A stretch of 64,000 nt of DNA from Pyrrhoderma lamaoense (GCA_002794735.1 NBAZ01000007.1:372001-436000), one strand, 5' to 3'. Positions 48,916 to 61,667 are shown, counted from the stretch's first letter. The notes: generated by a model not told the origin, from the sequence alone. Program-made: numbers and translations.

Positions 48916-50067
48916 GACCTCCAGGTAAATTGAAGCGGTTGTTATTGAAGTCAGCAAAACCATCTTTACTATATATGCGCTCATAAGGTGGCTCCGAAGA
49001 GGTAGCGTGCCGTCAACAGGTGGTATGATCTGTTGTTAAGCCTAAGAACGGACCTAAACTATCCGAAATCCGCGAGTATATTCTTTAATTTGACTTAGTA
49101 GATCAAAATTCAAAGCGTGCTCCTACATCTAGCATACTTAGTAAAATGAAAAAAGGGCTTCTTCGGTTGTGCCCCTGACGCATGGCAGAGCGAAGTTGAA
49201 GATCTGAGCTTCTCTTCTGTACATGTAAGTATATGACTGGTGGATATTATATGTATGGTGTATCACGTTGTTGCGTCACAGCGCAACAACTCTACATTTT
49301 TGGTCTTTCTTTCAGTCTGTGAACTGAACAGTCAACATGTTTGCCAAGCAAACATTAATGCATATGTTATTCAATTGACCGTTACAATGTGATGTTCTTT
49401 GCGGTCCATCACAAAATGTAGAGATGGCTGGAGAATCTCATACAGATCTTTGAAAAAGAAAAATAGCAAAGGAATCATCTGTCTTGTAGAGAATTTATAT
49501 GACTCTATTCCTCCGGAGTTTACAGTATGCGACTTTGCCATCTTTATTAACTTTATCTTGGTGGATCCAAATGTCTGTAAGTCACTCTGTTTGAATGAGT
49601 TTCACAGGCATACCTTCCAGCTGTTTTTCTGGATATACATATATCCAGCAACTGGTGGAAAGTGCACTGGGACAAGAATAACTGATTCAGATATTTTCTT
49701 ATCTCAAGAAGATCATAGTTGGTTTGTCGATATCCAACCCAAGTATGGACTGAATTACTATGTTAGAATGTTCGAAATTTGAACCACTCGTCTACCGTGC
49801 CTTGATCTTGACTTTCCTAATAGCCTATCAGGGCGAATATATATAATGTAAAAGTCGATATCCTACCATATCCTGACTAAGCCATGAGATATATATTGAA
49901 GTTGTTCGAAGGTGGAAAGGGGAGGAATGGTAAGGTCATGATAACTTGTGGGAGAGAATAACGTACAAAATAATAATGTATACTAAAAATACAAGATATA
50001 AAATACGAACCGAGCCCTTTCCCAGTACAATAAGTATACAATGGTTTGCCGCTAACTGATAAACTTG
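48916..50067. other. intergenic, one weak coding candidate inside
   Basis: Promoter of the GH88 gene on its left side and 3' flank of the 401-residue gene on its right. The only candidate coding stretch is 49399-49782, given separately. Confidence 0.45.
49399..49782 (+). CDS. possible small gene or remnant
   Basis: An open frame of 127 codons without an ATG at its start. An alternative is an exon ending at ACA (about 49524), an 83-bp intron from GTATGC to CACAG, and a downstream exon in another frame ending in SSNWWKVHWDKNN. Neither version has a domain I recognise. It may be a short hypothetical protein, a decayed gene or chance. Confidence 0.2.
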   Translation: MRSITKCRDGWRISYRSLKKKNSKGIICLVENLYDSIPPEFTVCDFAIFINFILVDPNVCKSLCLNEFHRHTFQLFFWIYIYPATGGKCTGTRITDSDIFLSQEDHSWFVDIQPKYGLNYYVRMFEI

Positions 50068-51545
50068 TTAATAGCCAGCCTCGCTGAAATCATATAATTC
50101 TCTGCCAGCGTCTGGAGCAACTTGATTCCGAAGCAGAGGATCTAGTGATGATAATTCATCCTTTATTGCATTTCTAGCAATCTGATCCAGTTCTTTTAAC
50201 AATAGTCCGACGATTTTCTACATGATGACATGAGTTAGAGTACAAAACGTCAACTAATGTTGCATCAGGCTCACCTTCAACTTGACATCGATCTTGAGTA
50301 TCATGTCACCCAAGATAGGTGACCATGATGCTGGTGGACTCATCAACGCACCACCGCCTAGATTTCCAAGTTGGGTGGACGCATTAGCAATACCCCATAA
50401 GCTTCCACTTTCACCGTCATGGGAGTGATTATCCGCGCCTTGGAAAAGATACGACACTCCCGGTGCGGGGGCAAGGACCCCAAGAGGACCCATCATGTAT
50501 TGACCGGTCTGAGGGAAAGGAGAAGGGCCAAGTATCTTTGAAAGGCGATGGTATACTTCAGAAAGGATATCTAAAAGTGATAATAAAGTTTGATGGTAAT
50601 CTAATGAAAATGGCTAGAGCATATATAGAATTAGAGTCCATATATAGTGTACAAGTAATATGACGTACTATATGAGGAGCTACAAGGTAGGAAGTTTCTC
50701 CTGCCTCGGGAACGGTCATAGTGTAGTCGTTCATAGCGTTAGTCCCCCTCCGAGGCATTTTACTCCTATTGAAGAATGATCTCTGACGAAATGCAGTTAG
50801 ACAACGTATACAAGTTATAAGAATGAGTTATTAAAACCATTTTTGGCTTGTAGTTTTCTTCCTTGGACTGCTCGTATTCTGTGAGTATGTTCAACAGGGA
50901 TTTAAGTAGGTCATTAGGGTTGGTATTATCAAAGACTCCTGATAGTGACATTCCAAGGATGGCAAACGATATCGTACTGGATTAGAGGTAAACTAATAGC
51001 AACGTAGAAAGAAAACCGATGCTAACGGACCGTTTCTTCATCACAGTATTATTGAAAACGCGGTCCAGATCTGCTCGAGTTAACATGACAGTGTTGAACC
51101 AGTGACTCCGTCTTTGTGATAGTCAGTCTCTGATTAAGGGCATGGATATCTATCGGACACACCCTTCATGCACATTCCTCAGGTATGTCAGAGTAATCAT
51201 CCTCTTCATTGTTAAGTCCCGGAGAGATTCCAGACTTGTCCCTTGAGGGAGAGCGGGACTGCCATTTGCACCAGAATTTAGTGGAGCTGTGGTGGATGCC
51301 ACTGAGTCTGACTTCATCGACTGCGTATCCCATTCACGTTGCGAAGCTGTAGTTGGTGTTGATGTCCCGCCGTTGTAGCTACTTATGCCAGGAGCAGGAG
51401 GAATCTGCATTGTTAGCTGTGTCGGAGGAGCTGTTGGAGGGGGACCTGGGTTCCCTGTACTTGTCTTGAAAGAATTCAGTAGAGTCTGGGCAGAAGACTT
51501 GCGACGCATGCTGGGGCGCGATTGCCCAGCGCCTGTGGATGCCAT
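50068..51545 (-). CDS. conserved-looking fungal protein, 401 residues, function unknown
   Basis: Six exons: 51163-51545, 51031-51111, 50838-50976, 50669-50782, 50275-50613 and 50068-50217; 401 residues, frame intact. A disordered Ser/Pro/Thr-rich N terminus of about 100 residues (SMRRKSSAQTLLNSF) precedes a helical body: RDLTMKRMITLTYLRNVHEG, WFNTVMLTRADLDRVFNN, FSLDYHQTLLSLLDILSEVYHRLSKILGPSPFP, and a C-terminal LKELDQIARNAIKDELSSLDPLLRN. The ordered parts look like a well-conserved globular domain, but I cannot name it. It diverges from NTF2 over 196 bp. Confidence 0.75.
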
Positions 51546-51741
51546 TATGAGCAGCTTGTAGCAAAGGATGGCTATTACTTGTTTTGTAAGATATATCATA
51601 TCCCTCTGGCTAAGCCTAAGATTACGTAATGAAAACAACAACAACCAGTGGTCAATGTCCACCCCTCTAACCACATTGCCACAGAGTTGTCCTTCTCCTA
51701 CTCGCTATTGGATAACATCACCAACAATCAAAGCTACCAAT
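51546..51741. promoter_or_regulatory. short divergent promoter of the 401-residue gene and NTF2
   Basis: Only 196 bp separate the two start codons, so both promoters and both 5' untranslated regions overlap or are very short. Confidence 0.5.
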
Positions 51742-52370
51742 ATGGCTGATTTCAACTATACTGCGATTGCTCAACAGTTTACTCAATTCTATTACTCTAC
51801 CTTCGACTCTGACCGAGCACAACTTGGACCACTCTATGTTCGGACATGTTTACATCACCTATTTCTCCTATACAAACAAACTAACGTCATCTTACCGATA
51901 GAGACCAGACTCTATGCTGACGTTTGAGGGTGCACAACATCTTGGTGCTCAGGGTATTGTTACAAAACTCCAGGTAAGTGTCTTTCTCCCTTGCAATCCG
52001 TTATTGATTAGATGACGGGCTAACCAATCCATAGGAACTTCCTTTCCAAAAAGTCGTCCACCAAGTCACCACAATGGATGTACAGCCCTCTTCACCGACT
52101 GTACGCAGCATGCTAGTTAGTGTCAGTGGTTTATTGAAGGTGTGTTCGCAAACTCGATCGAATGATCATCAGAGTCAAATTTGACTATACAATAAGGTCG
52201 ACGATGGAGAGCACCCCCTTCAGTTCAGCCAGATATTCCATCTAGTGCCTGACGGTGACAGCTATTATGTGTAAGACCGCGCATATATCCACAACAAAGG
52301 TCCAAATACAATCAAACTGATTAAATTTTCATATAGATTCAATGACATCTTCCGTCTCAATCTCGGCTAA
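51742..52370 (+). CDS. NTF2: nuclear transport factor 2
   Basis: Five exons: 51742-51837, 51902-51973, 52035-52139, 52197-52270 and 52337-52370; 126 residues, frame intact and the usual NTF2 length. IAQQFTQFYYSTFDSDRAQL, MLTFEGAQHLGAQGI, VHQVTTMDVQPS, VSVSGLLKVDDGEHPLQFSQ and YYVFNDIFRLNLG cover the whole fold. NTF2 carries Ran-GDP into the nucleus. Confidence 0.97.
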
Positions 52371-52750
52371 ACAAGCCGTCCGGGCTTTGACAAAAGAATA
52401 TTTTTTAAGCTCATCGGTCCAGCTACCTGGCCAGAGAACGCCCTGTTTGTTTGTATTTTTTGTACTAATCGTAGCGTTGTTAAGATTATCATGTAACTGC
52501 AAAGTGCCAGATATTATCAGTGAGACCTCTTTTCTCATTATCTTATACATCAAGTTAGTTTATTTTAGAACAGTATTGATGATATCCGAAAAAATTGCCC
52601 TTGAGAGAGAGAATGCTAGTATATGCATGCAAATACTATGATTATGATATGGGCTTTGGGCAGTACCCGTTTAGCACGTGATGGGCCACGCGTAAACCTA
52701 TGCCTTACTGAATAGACTACTACATCTTCCTTCTCTTCATCATCCTCAAA
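52371..52750. other. intergenic between NTF2 and VPS1
   Basis: 380 bp of AT-rich sequence, including the VPS1 promoter. No gene seen. Confidence 0.55.
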
Positions 52751-55467
52751 ATGTCTACAGGAACCGGTTTAGGAGTTGAAATTGTTCAAATTGTGAACAA
52801 ATTACAAGACGTTTTCAGTACTGTTGGATCTTCTGGCAGTACAATAGATTTACCTCAAATATGTGTGATCGGTAGTCAGAGTTCTGGAAAGAGCAGTGTG
52901 CTTGAAGTACGTGGCTCCGCAGTACCATTGATACTCTTATTTGACAAACTTGCAATTAGAATATTGTTGGTCGCGATTTCTTACCTCGTGGTACGGGCAT
53001 TGTAACACGGAGGCCTTTGGTTAGTATACAGATGCTTGAATGTCTTGAAGAATCCACTCAGAATGATAACAGGTCCTTCAATTGATAAATCGACCAGCTC
53101 CTGCTGGCGGTACACGTAAGTTTACTTTGTATATACCAAAAAATAACCGTTAAATAATCCTTTATAGCTCAACCAAATGGAATAACTGAAGGCGAAGAAA
53201 ATAAAACTGAATGGGGAGAATTCCTTCATCTTCCAGGAGAGAAGTTCTATGACTTCAATAAGATACGAGCAGAAATCATTCGTGATACAGAAGCAAAGAC
53301 AGGCCGTAATGCAGGAATATCGCCCTTACCTATAAACTTGCGCATCTACTCCCCCAATGTTCTTACCCTTACCCTTGTTGATTTGCCTGGTGTTACCCGG
53401 GTGCCTGTCGGAGATCAGCCGCGAGATATTGAGAAGCAAATCAAGGATATGTTGATCAAGTACATCTCAAAACCTGGTGCTATCATACTTGCTGTGACTG
53501 CAGCTAATGTCGATTTAGCAAATTCTGATGGTTTAAAGCTGGCACGTGAAGTAGATCCCGAAGGGACCAGGACGATTGGTGTGCTCACGAAGGTAGATCT
53601 GATGTACGTTATTTTTCTCTCTCTTATTACTCAAAAAAGCTTGACGCTTAAGGACTACCAGGGACCAAGGTACGGATGTTGTAGATATTCTCGCTGGTCG
53701 TGTCATTCCATTGCGCTTGGGTTATGTTCCTGTCGTGAACCGTGGACAACGAGATGTTGATCAGGCAAGATCTATTACTGCCGCTTTGGAGTCTGAACGC
53801 CAGTTCTTTGAGAACCATCCATCTTACAAAGGGAAAAGTGCTTATTGTGGTACACCTTTCTTGGCCCGTAAACTTAATATGGTTCATAGCTACTCTTCAT
53901 TATAACGGACCGGCACTAATGCAACTTCTCATAGATTCTTATGCATCACATCAAAGCAAGTCTCCCAGATATAAAAGCCCGTATATCCCAGATGCAGCAG
54001 AAATACAATGCTGAACTCATATCTCTTGGTGGCTCAATGGGCGAAGCTAATTCAGGGAATGTAGTTCTATCTGTCATAACCGAGTTTACATCAGACTTCC
54101 GCACGGTCATTGACGGGAATACTAATGATCTATCGGTTAACGAGCTCTCTGGTGGTGCTCGTATCAGTTTCGTTTTCCATGAACTATTCAATAATGGTGT
54201 GAAGTCGATTGATCCCTTTGATCAAGTAAAGGACGGAGATATCCGTACTATACTTTACAACTCCTCCGGGTCTACTCCTTCCCTTTTTGTTGGAACGACT
54301 GCTTTCGAGATTATTGTTAAGCAACAAATCAAGAGATTGGAGGAGCCCTCATTGAAATGCTGTGCGCTTGTTTACGACGAGTTGATTCGTATTCTTGGTC
54401 AACTACTAGCGAAGAATGTTTGTTTCATCCCTCTTGAAAGGAAGTAAATCTCATACTAACTTCGCATGTGGTTTAGCAAGCATTTAGGAGATTCCCTCAG
54501 CTTAAAGATAGGTTCAACTCAGTAGTAGTTAACTTTTCAAGACTGCAATGGAACCAACAAATAAGCTTGTTTCTGACATGGTTTCGTATGTATATATCTT
54601 CTGTTATTCGTATTATTATTTTATCTGACTATTCACTACAGAATGCAAGCATGTTATGTTAATACGACACATCCCGATTTTATTTCCGGGCATAAGGTGA
54701 GACGAATAAAACGAGACCAAAATCATTACTAATCTCCTATAGGCAATGTCTATTGTACAAGAACGACTAAATGCGAATAAGCCGCCTCCGCCTGCAGCAG
54801 ATAAACAGCGGGTCTCTCCCAATGTTATAAACAATAATAAAGACTTAGATGTAGACTGAAGAAAGAGGAACCGAGCTTCTTCGGCTCCTTCTTTGCTAGT
54901 GGCAAAGCTGCAGCAAAGAAGAAGGGAGGCCGGTTATGGAAGCCGTAAGTTAGAGATTTATTATGATGCGTACATTAAATCTTAACCTAGACTGGCTCGG
55001 GATCTCGTCCTTCGACACCCGTCTCATCTGTAATGGAACAGCCTCCCCCAGTTATACGACCTCAGGCCGCATTGAATGAGCGGGAAATAATGGAGACGGA
55101 AGTCATCAGTAAGTAGTATTTTTATCCAATGATCCAGAACAAATGCTAATATACTTTACTTCAGAGCTCCTCATTCACTCATACTTTAACATTGTGAAAC
55201 GGGAAATGATTGACATGGTCCCCAAGGCCATCACACTAACACTTGTCAATCACTCCAAGGAGAACTTGCAGCGGGTTCTTTTACAAGAGTTATACAAGCC
55301 TGATGTCCTCGATGAACTTCTGAAAGAGTCTGAGTTTGTCGTAAATCGTAGAAAGGAGGTTGTATCGATGGTACAAGCTCTCAACAAAGCGGAAGAGTAC
55401 GTAGGCATACATAATTCCGATTATCCTGTCTCATTCATTTTTACCTAGAATTGTGGCTGGCGTATAG
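52751..55467 (+). CDS. VPS1: dynamin-like GTPase VPS1, three frame breaks
   Basis: Twelve exons: 52751-52906, 52960-53019, 53073-53115, 53168-53603, 53662-53881, 53935-54417, 54477-54585, 54642-54696, 54743-54944, 54991-55108, 55165-55396 and 55449-55467; 711 residues. The GTPase domain has GSQSSGKSS (41-49), VDLPGVT and VLTKVD; the middle domain and a C-terminal GED ([16 protein letters not shown] to LNKAEE) complete the dynamin layout. There is no PH or proline-rich domain, as in fungal Vps1, which acts in vacuolar/endosomal sorting and peroxisome division. Bases are missing in the T run at 54534-54537, near 54856 and at the exon 9 donor (54944-54945). Confidence 0.94.
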
Positions 55468-55828
55468 AGTCTGGGAACAGATGCTTTCACTAGTTTTTCT
55501 TTTTTCTCTTTTTTACCTTTGATCTCTCTGGATATCCTGCTCTCTTCTCTATTTTCGAATTGCTCAAGTACTTAATAGCTTGTTCTACTCGTATTCATAC
55601 TATTACACTGTCTAATACTAAGTTAATGTCATCATTCATATGGCATGTTTACAAATTGATATCAGATATGTGTATTATCTTACCTTCTTACGTAAGATTA
55701 CACGACTCACGTGCATCGCGTCGGCTCTTTCCTAACACCCATTAACATCTGTTACATTAGTGTTACACTATAGCTTACCAGGAAGTTCAATCTCGTTTAC
55801 TTCTACTCTTTATTTCGCTATTTACTGT
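55468..55828. other. intergenic between VPS1 and RAD18
   Basis: 361 bp, pyrimidine-rich on the plus strand just after VPS1. It contains the RAD18 promoter; no gene seen. Confidence 0.55.
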
Positions 55829-57471
55829 ATGTCAGCAGGGAAGAGCTACTCTCAGTCTCAGATCCAACAGATTTTCCACCGGAGAATGATGCACCAGGCT
55901 TACGCAGAATTGACGATTCACTACGTTGCAGGTGAGTCCTCATACTTCTGAGTGATCGGTTCGGATTCCCTCATGCAACGTAGGATATGTGGAGAGATAC
56001 TTGATACTCCGATGACATTACAATGTGGTCATTCATTCTGTTCTGTGGTATGCTGCGGTTGCTATCGTCTATTAGGTCTTGTTAACACTAGCTTTCAGTG
56101 CGTGAGGCGATCCTTGCGAGACAGAAAGGAATGTCCTCAGTGTAGGAAACCTGCAGAAGAGCTTCATCTAATAAAAATAGCCCAGCTAGAAGAATTAGGG
56201 TATAGCTGGCGTGTTGCAAGGTACATACATACTTTCTACTTTTTCCATTTCCGTTAAGAATGTCTTTCCCATATGTTATTTATTAGAGAATTCATACTAA
56301 ACCAAACGGCTGAAATATCAAGACTCAAGAAAAAGCTAGAAGAGTCTAAGCGCATCCCAGAACGGCCCAGAAAGAGGAGGAAACTCAGTAAAGATGCCCT
56401 AGTAACTCAGTTTCATCTGGTTCTGAGGAACTAGTAGGAAAGAGGGCTCATTACATCTGAGTGCTTCAAGGGATTCATCCGTAGGCGGGAACCAGTCACG
56501 GAGTCCACCTGAATATATACCTAGCTCAGATGCAGAGGAAAATGTGCCTGAAATACAAAGTATGTCTTTCTTCGTATCAGTACAGCTTATTACTCAGATC
56601 CATCTACAACTACGGAATATGTGCAGTGGATCAAGATGTTAAGTGCCCGCTATGCTCCAAGTTGGTAAAACTCAGATACGTGGATCCACATATCGATAGC
56701 GGGTGTAACATGTATTCAATAGCTCAAATCTGAACGGCCAAAATCAAATTCCAAGTCTGCATGGAGTAATGTTTTTGAGAATCGAACAAGAAAGAGTGGG
56801 GACAAGAGGTATGCAAAGGAAGATGGTTTTTCCAGTGATTAAGCTAATCTGTACACAGATTTGATGATCTCTCAGAAAGGTTGCCTAAGCAAAATTACAC
56901 TGTTCTAAAGGACAAAAAGATACGTGATTTACTTTCAGAATATCGACTTTCAACGAATGGAAGCAGGGAGCAACTCATTGCTCGGCATAGCCAGTAAGTT
57001 TCAGGTTGTTCTTTTCAGATGATACTTTATTAACAGTACCTATAACAGATTTGTACTAATTTTTAATGCAAACCTCGATCGGTCAGAGCTGAACCGAAAA
57101 TCTCTGAGGATTTGAAGAAGGAGATGCAAAAGTGGGAGGATAGTTTGTCTGTGAAAAAAGCAGCAGTCGATGATGTCAGAGAATATATAGTAAGCAAGTT
57201 CGTATCTTAAACTCTGATTCGCATATTAATGAAGATTCAGAAAATAAACAAATTGGACTTCAAAAAACATATCGAAGCAATAAAGTCACGCTCGGCTGGT
57301 AAACATAGTAGCACCAATCCAGGTATTGGCCAAAATACGTCGGGTGATAGTACTACTTCAAAGCCAATGAAGGCTGTGCCTCAAAGAGAAGAAACTTATG
57401 ACTCTGAGCGAGCACCTGTAAAAGATCATATTATCATAGCTGATTCTCAGGAAGAGTCTGAATTGTTATGA
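55829..57471 (+). CDS. RAD18: RAD18-like E3 ubiquitin ligase, six frame breaks
   Basis: Eight exons: 55829-55931, 55984-56047, 56099-56220, 56287-56559, 56627-56808, 56859-56993, 57049-57189 and 57235-57471; 420 residues. Order of domains matches RAD18: a RING finger (LRCRICGEILDTP, LQCGHSFCS, KECPQCRKPAEEL), a UBZ-type zinc finger (CPLCSKLVKLRYVDPHIDSGC) and a SAP domain (LKDKKIRDLLSEYRLSTNGS), then a Rad6-binding-like acidic/basic tail. RAD18 with Rad6 monoubiquitinates PCNA in damage tolerance. Bases are missing at about 55838-55840, 56397-56399, 56444-56446, 56707-56708, 56726-56728 and 57083-57085. This is the densest set of breaks in the window relative to gene length. Confidence 0.9.
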
Positions 57472-57784
57472 CGTTGATGCTTTCAACCCTGGTGTTTTCT
57501 GGTATGATACGAGAAATTTGGATAATGGGTTTACGTGTATGGATCATGAAAAAATTCTCCGACTCTATGTAGTAATATACATTGTACTTTAGCTGTGCTT
57601 TGAATACCCGTTTTTTGATGTTTTCAGGATGTAAGGTACAATTCACGTTATTATAATAAGTCTGACATGTAATTCACAACTACACAATATGACAAAATTA
57701 TAATTTGTGATAGCTTTCGCATGAGTCACGTGTTTTGTCGTTTTCTAAATATACACTTTTGTTACATTACAAGCATCTTCATTC

Positions 57785-58281
57785 ATGTACCGTCATGTTG
57801 TTTGTCGTGTAGCTGCCCCTGGATGGCATGCATGGAGGGGTGGTTTCCTGAGACAGTTTAACTCCAATCTACGCAAATTTTCTAGTCAGGATAGCTCAAG
57901 CGTAAATCAAACTACATCTGACCCCAAACCATCTCGTCTTGTTGCAACTGCTTTCGCTCTTCGGTTAGTCGCCGTACCGAGTAAGATTTACTGTATAATA
58001 TACACTCCAGACTCTAAAACCTTTTTTTACCTATTTAGCTTGTCTACTCTATGCGGTACTGTATCATGACTTTGGAGAAGATGATCATGTATTCATGCCG
58101 GTACGCAACAGTTTTGCTACAATTGGTTATACGGGTTCTCAAAATACAGGTGGTCGCCTTTTAGGTTCGTAGATGGGTTCAAAAGCATAAGGAATCTTTC
58201 TTCACCCTAACTCCGGAAGAAAAGCGTTTAATAAAAGCTACTCGAGATGAACCCCACGTAGGTCCAGAGACTAGACAATAA
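57785..58281 (+). CDS. putative mitochondrial single-span membrane protein, 124 residues
   Basis: Three exons: 57785-57980, 58039-58100 and 58165-58281; 124 residues, frame intact. The N terminus is Arg-rich without acidic residues until about position 40 (ends near LRKFSSQ), which fits a mitochondrial presequence. A hydrophobic span (ATAFALRLVAVPTCLLYAV) follows, then a soluble tail with RRWVQKHKESFFTLTPEEKRLIK. I cannot name a family. Mitochondrial location is inference from the N terminus. Confidence 0.65.
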
Positions 58282-58902
58282 TGATAATTGTTACCGGCTT
58301 CTGATCGTTCAATGTTTATTGACATTCACACTACGCTACTTGAAATAAACACCTTTACGCCGAGAGAACGTGACCTTCTGCTTCGGTTGTAGCTATACTA
58401 TGGTTCAGAGCTCTCTCTACCTGAGATATTGATTTGTGCTTTTTTATGTTAGCATCTAACTGTCAGAGTACAAGACCCATTAATCCGTTCTTATGATTAT
58501 GCACATAACACTAGATGTTTAATAGAGATGATACTATGGAAGCATCGTGGTAGGTATCAGATGCGGAACTTCCAACTTCCCTTTTAGGCCCGATCGGCCC
58601 GATAGCTTTCGAACGCAGACAATATATTCAATATTCCTCTTCACCTGACTCCGGACTACGAGACACGATAAGCAGAGGCCATGTTGAGGACGCCCGGATC
58701 TTTCATGGGGGATGAAATATCGAAGTGCCATATGGAAGTTTTTTGTCTGAAGACTGCATATACGTATCAATGCTATATTGAATATCTATACCCTCTTAGA
58801 ATAAAATAAACTGAACGTGATACCTATAAAAACTACTGAGCAGTGGATACTACTTTGCTGAACAATATTCCTTGGTCAACACAGTATTCAAGACTAAGAA
58901 AC
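58282..58902. other. intergenic with promoter of the first GDSL gene
   Basis: 621 bp without a supportable gene. A TATA box lies near its right end. Confidence 0.5.
58825..58832 (+). promoter_or_regulatory. TATA box of the first GDSL esterase gene
   Basis: TATAAAAA lies about 75 bp before the ATG at 58903, the same spacing as in the second copy. Confidence 0.5.
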
Positions 58903-60015
58903 ATGCACAAAAAAATTCTATCCTTATCGTCCTTAGTCCTTGGTCTGGTCCAAATGGTTAGTGCTAGGCGGTTCAAGAATCTTTTTACTTTCGGTGACTC
59001 TTACACCGACGTCGTCTCTGTCGGAGATGGTGGGACTGCTTGGCCAGTATACGCAGCAAGTTATGCGGATCTCGCCTTGTTTCCCTTTGCCCGTTCAGGG
59101 GCTACTTGTTCTAATAACTTGACGCCTAGACCGTATCCATCACTCTTTGAAAGTCAACTACCTTTGTATTTCACTGAACTATCGAATGGGACATTACATT
59201 TTGATATGGATGAAAGCATATTCACGCTCTGGATAGGCACCAATGATGTGGGTCAGAGTGCCCTGCTCACGGGGATCAAATCACTGGAGTGTCATTGGTG
59301 GATGTTATCAATTGCACGGTCAATTGGGTAAAAACACTGTATGGAGGCGGTGCTCGTAATTTTATCTTTCAGAACGTACGTCTGAAAGTCTCAATGTCTA
59401 AACTTTCTTCTTCATAAGTTATCTGTCATTCAAAGATGATCCCTCTACAAGACACAATTCTTTACTCCTCAAATTCGTATCCCAATAGATTTTGGACATA
59501 TCAAAAAAATGCCACGGAATGGAGTCTATTCATGACAGAACTGACTCTTACTGGAAATAAGCTAGCAGAGTTGATGCTTCTGGATCTTCTACCGAATGTC
59601 CCTGGAGCTCATATAGGTTAGCTTTTCAGTTAAAACGCATCTCCATAAGTTCCTAGCGTTTATTCTGCCCTTTAGGTTTGTTTGATTCTCATGGGCTTTT
59701 CGCTGATATGCACGCAAACCCTCAAAATTATCTTAATGGGACGGCTCCTTTGAATGTTACGAGTTGCATCAACTCTTGTGTCTACCCTCTTAACCAACCT
59801 GATGCTACTCCACTGTGTACGGTTGCTGGCGGTACTGACCGCGATAGTTTCCTGTGGTACGTTTTATCACGAACACTGTTGATCATATAAAAAATCTAAC
59901 ACATTCAAGGTTTGACGAGCTCCATCCATCCGAACAAGCAGACCGTGTTGTTGCTCGAAACATAGCCGATGTAATATTGGGTAAAGCAACGAGATGGATT
60001 AAGTGGTTGAGTTAG
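58903..60015 (+). CDS. secreted GDSL esterase/lipase, CE16-like, copy 1
   Basis: Four exons: 58903-59375, 59436-59616, 59676-59856 and 59910-60015; 313 residues after restoring one base in the G run at 59271-59274. A signal peptide (MHKKILSLSSLVLGLVQMVSA) precedes FTFGDSYTDV, where the Ser is the nucleophile; WIGTNDVG holds the block III Asn, and FDELHPSEQADR holds the Asp and His of block V. The layout fits fungal CE16 acetylesterases, which remove acetyl groups from plant polysaccharide fragments. It is a tandem copy of the next gene, with the same exon plan. A nearby upstream GTG-initiated extension is not used. Confidence 0.9.
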
Positions 60016-60236
60016 CCCGTTAGAGAGAATTCCCAAAAAGAATGTATTTCTAATCCAATATATTTACATGTTTTTCCTATAAACATGTTGATATTAGTGA
60101 ACTTTATGAGGTCCCTAAAACTTAGAATCAATTCCGTTCCGTTCCCTCCTGTAATTGCTTAGTGTGAATGAATCACAAGACAATTTTCCTTATGGACCAT
60201 TTTTGCTGCGGCCCGAATATCTAAATCGTAATAAGA

Positions 60237-60244
60237 GTATATAA
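60237..60244 (+). promoter_or_regulatory. TATA box of the second GDSL esterase gene
   Basis: GTATATAA lies about 70 bp upstream of the ATG at 60314. Confidence 0.5.
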
Positions 60245-60313
60245 CATCTTATTAACGGCTTCGCTTTGACGGATAGTATCATAGTAATACCAGCACACGA
60301 AAACTTAGTGAAT

Positions 60314-61436
60314 ATGTACCTCAAGGCATTATTCTTAATCTGGTTATGTTCATCCGTGTATGCATCCACACTAAGAGGAGAACTCGTACGGCAGCGGATA
60401 AAAAACTTGGTAACATTCGGGGATTCCTATACAGATGTTGTGAATACAGGCGATAATGGCACTGCTTGGCCAGTTTATGCAGCTGGCTACGGCTCTTTCA
60501 ATCTCTTCCCTTTTGCTAAATCTGGTGCGACTTGTTCAAATAAGCTTACAAATCGGCCTGCCCCTTCTCTTCTGGAGAGCCAACTACCGACATATTTTTC
60601 TGTTGTGGATAATGGTTCACTGATATTAAATGCGGAGAGACAGTCTACACTCTTTGGATAGGCACGAATGATTTGGGAAGGGCTGCTTTGCTAACTGGAG
60701 ATCAAGAACCAGGAGTATCATTGATTGAAATTATAGATTGTGCTGTAAGCTGGGTGACAACCTTGTACAAAAATGGTGGACGAAATTTTCTGTTTCAAAA
60801 TGTGAGTTATTATAACCTTTAAAATCATGCGCACAACATCACTCAGTCATACTTCGATAATTATAGCTCATTCCTTTACAGAATACTATCCTGTATTCTA
60901 ATAATACATATATAAATCATTATTGGACATATCCTCATAACGCAACGGAATGGAGCCTTTTTATGACAGAGTTAACTACGGTTGGGAATTCTCTTTCAAG
61001 GCTAATGCTTCGAGATCTCGTATCCTCGCTACAAGAAGCACACATCGGTATTGAATAACTGTTATCCCTTTCACTTCGATCTGAGTAGTAGTGTTTTAGG
61101 GATATTCGATTCTTACGGGCTATTCTCCGATATGATATCCAACCCAAGTGCCTACCTAAATGGGACCGCGCCTCTCAGTGTTACTACACCGATCAAGTCA
61201 TGTGTATATGTTTTGAACGAGAATGTAGATGACACGGGCAATTGTACTATTGTGACAGGATCTGATCGAGACAGCTTCTTATGGTAAATTTGCTAACTAT
61301 CAATCATCACAACCAACTAAGAAACGTTAGGTATGACGAATTACACCCTTCTGAGCAAGCTGACAGGGTAGTTGCAAGGGAAGTGACGAAGGCTATTCTA
61401 CGTGCATCGGATAGATGGGTCGATTGGCTGAGTTAG
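60314..61436 (+). CDS. secreted GDSL esterase/lipase, CE16-like, copy 2
   Basis: Four exons: 60314-60801, 60867-61047, 61100-61283 and 61331-61436; 319 residues after restoring one base at about 60634-60637. A signal peptide (MYLKALFLIWLCSSVYAS) precedes VTFGDSYTDV; WIGTNDLG and YDELHPSEQADR complete the catalytic blocks. Exons 2 and 4 have the same lengths as in copy 1 (181 and 106 nt) and intron positions match. The 3' splice site at 60866 was chosen because it restores NLIPLQNTILYS, matching NMIPLQDTILYS in copy 1; a later AG at 60881 is the alternative. It probably acts on acetylated plant cell-wall sugars. Confidence 0.9.
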
Positions 61437-61667
61437 ACTGACATCTACAAGAAATCATGTTTATGTGACAACAAGATAGTAGTAATGACTATAGTGAACT
61501 GGTCATTCAGATCGTCAAACTATACAGGTGCCTCATAGAAATCCATTACAACATTACATATGTATATGTGTTGAATAATCAAACAATTAGATAAGGAGCA
61601 AAAATAATATTGTCCGAAATACCCGAAATAGAAAGGAAAAGATCAAATAGAGTATAAAAGTTTAAAA

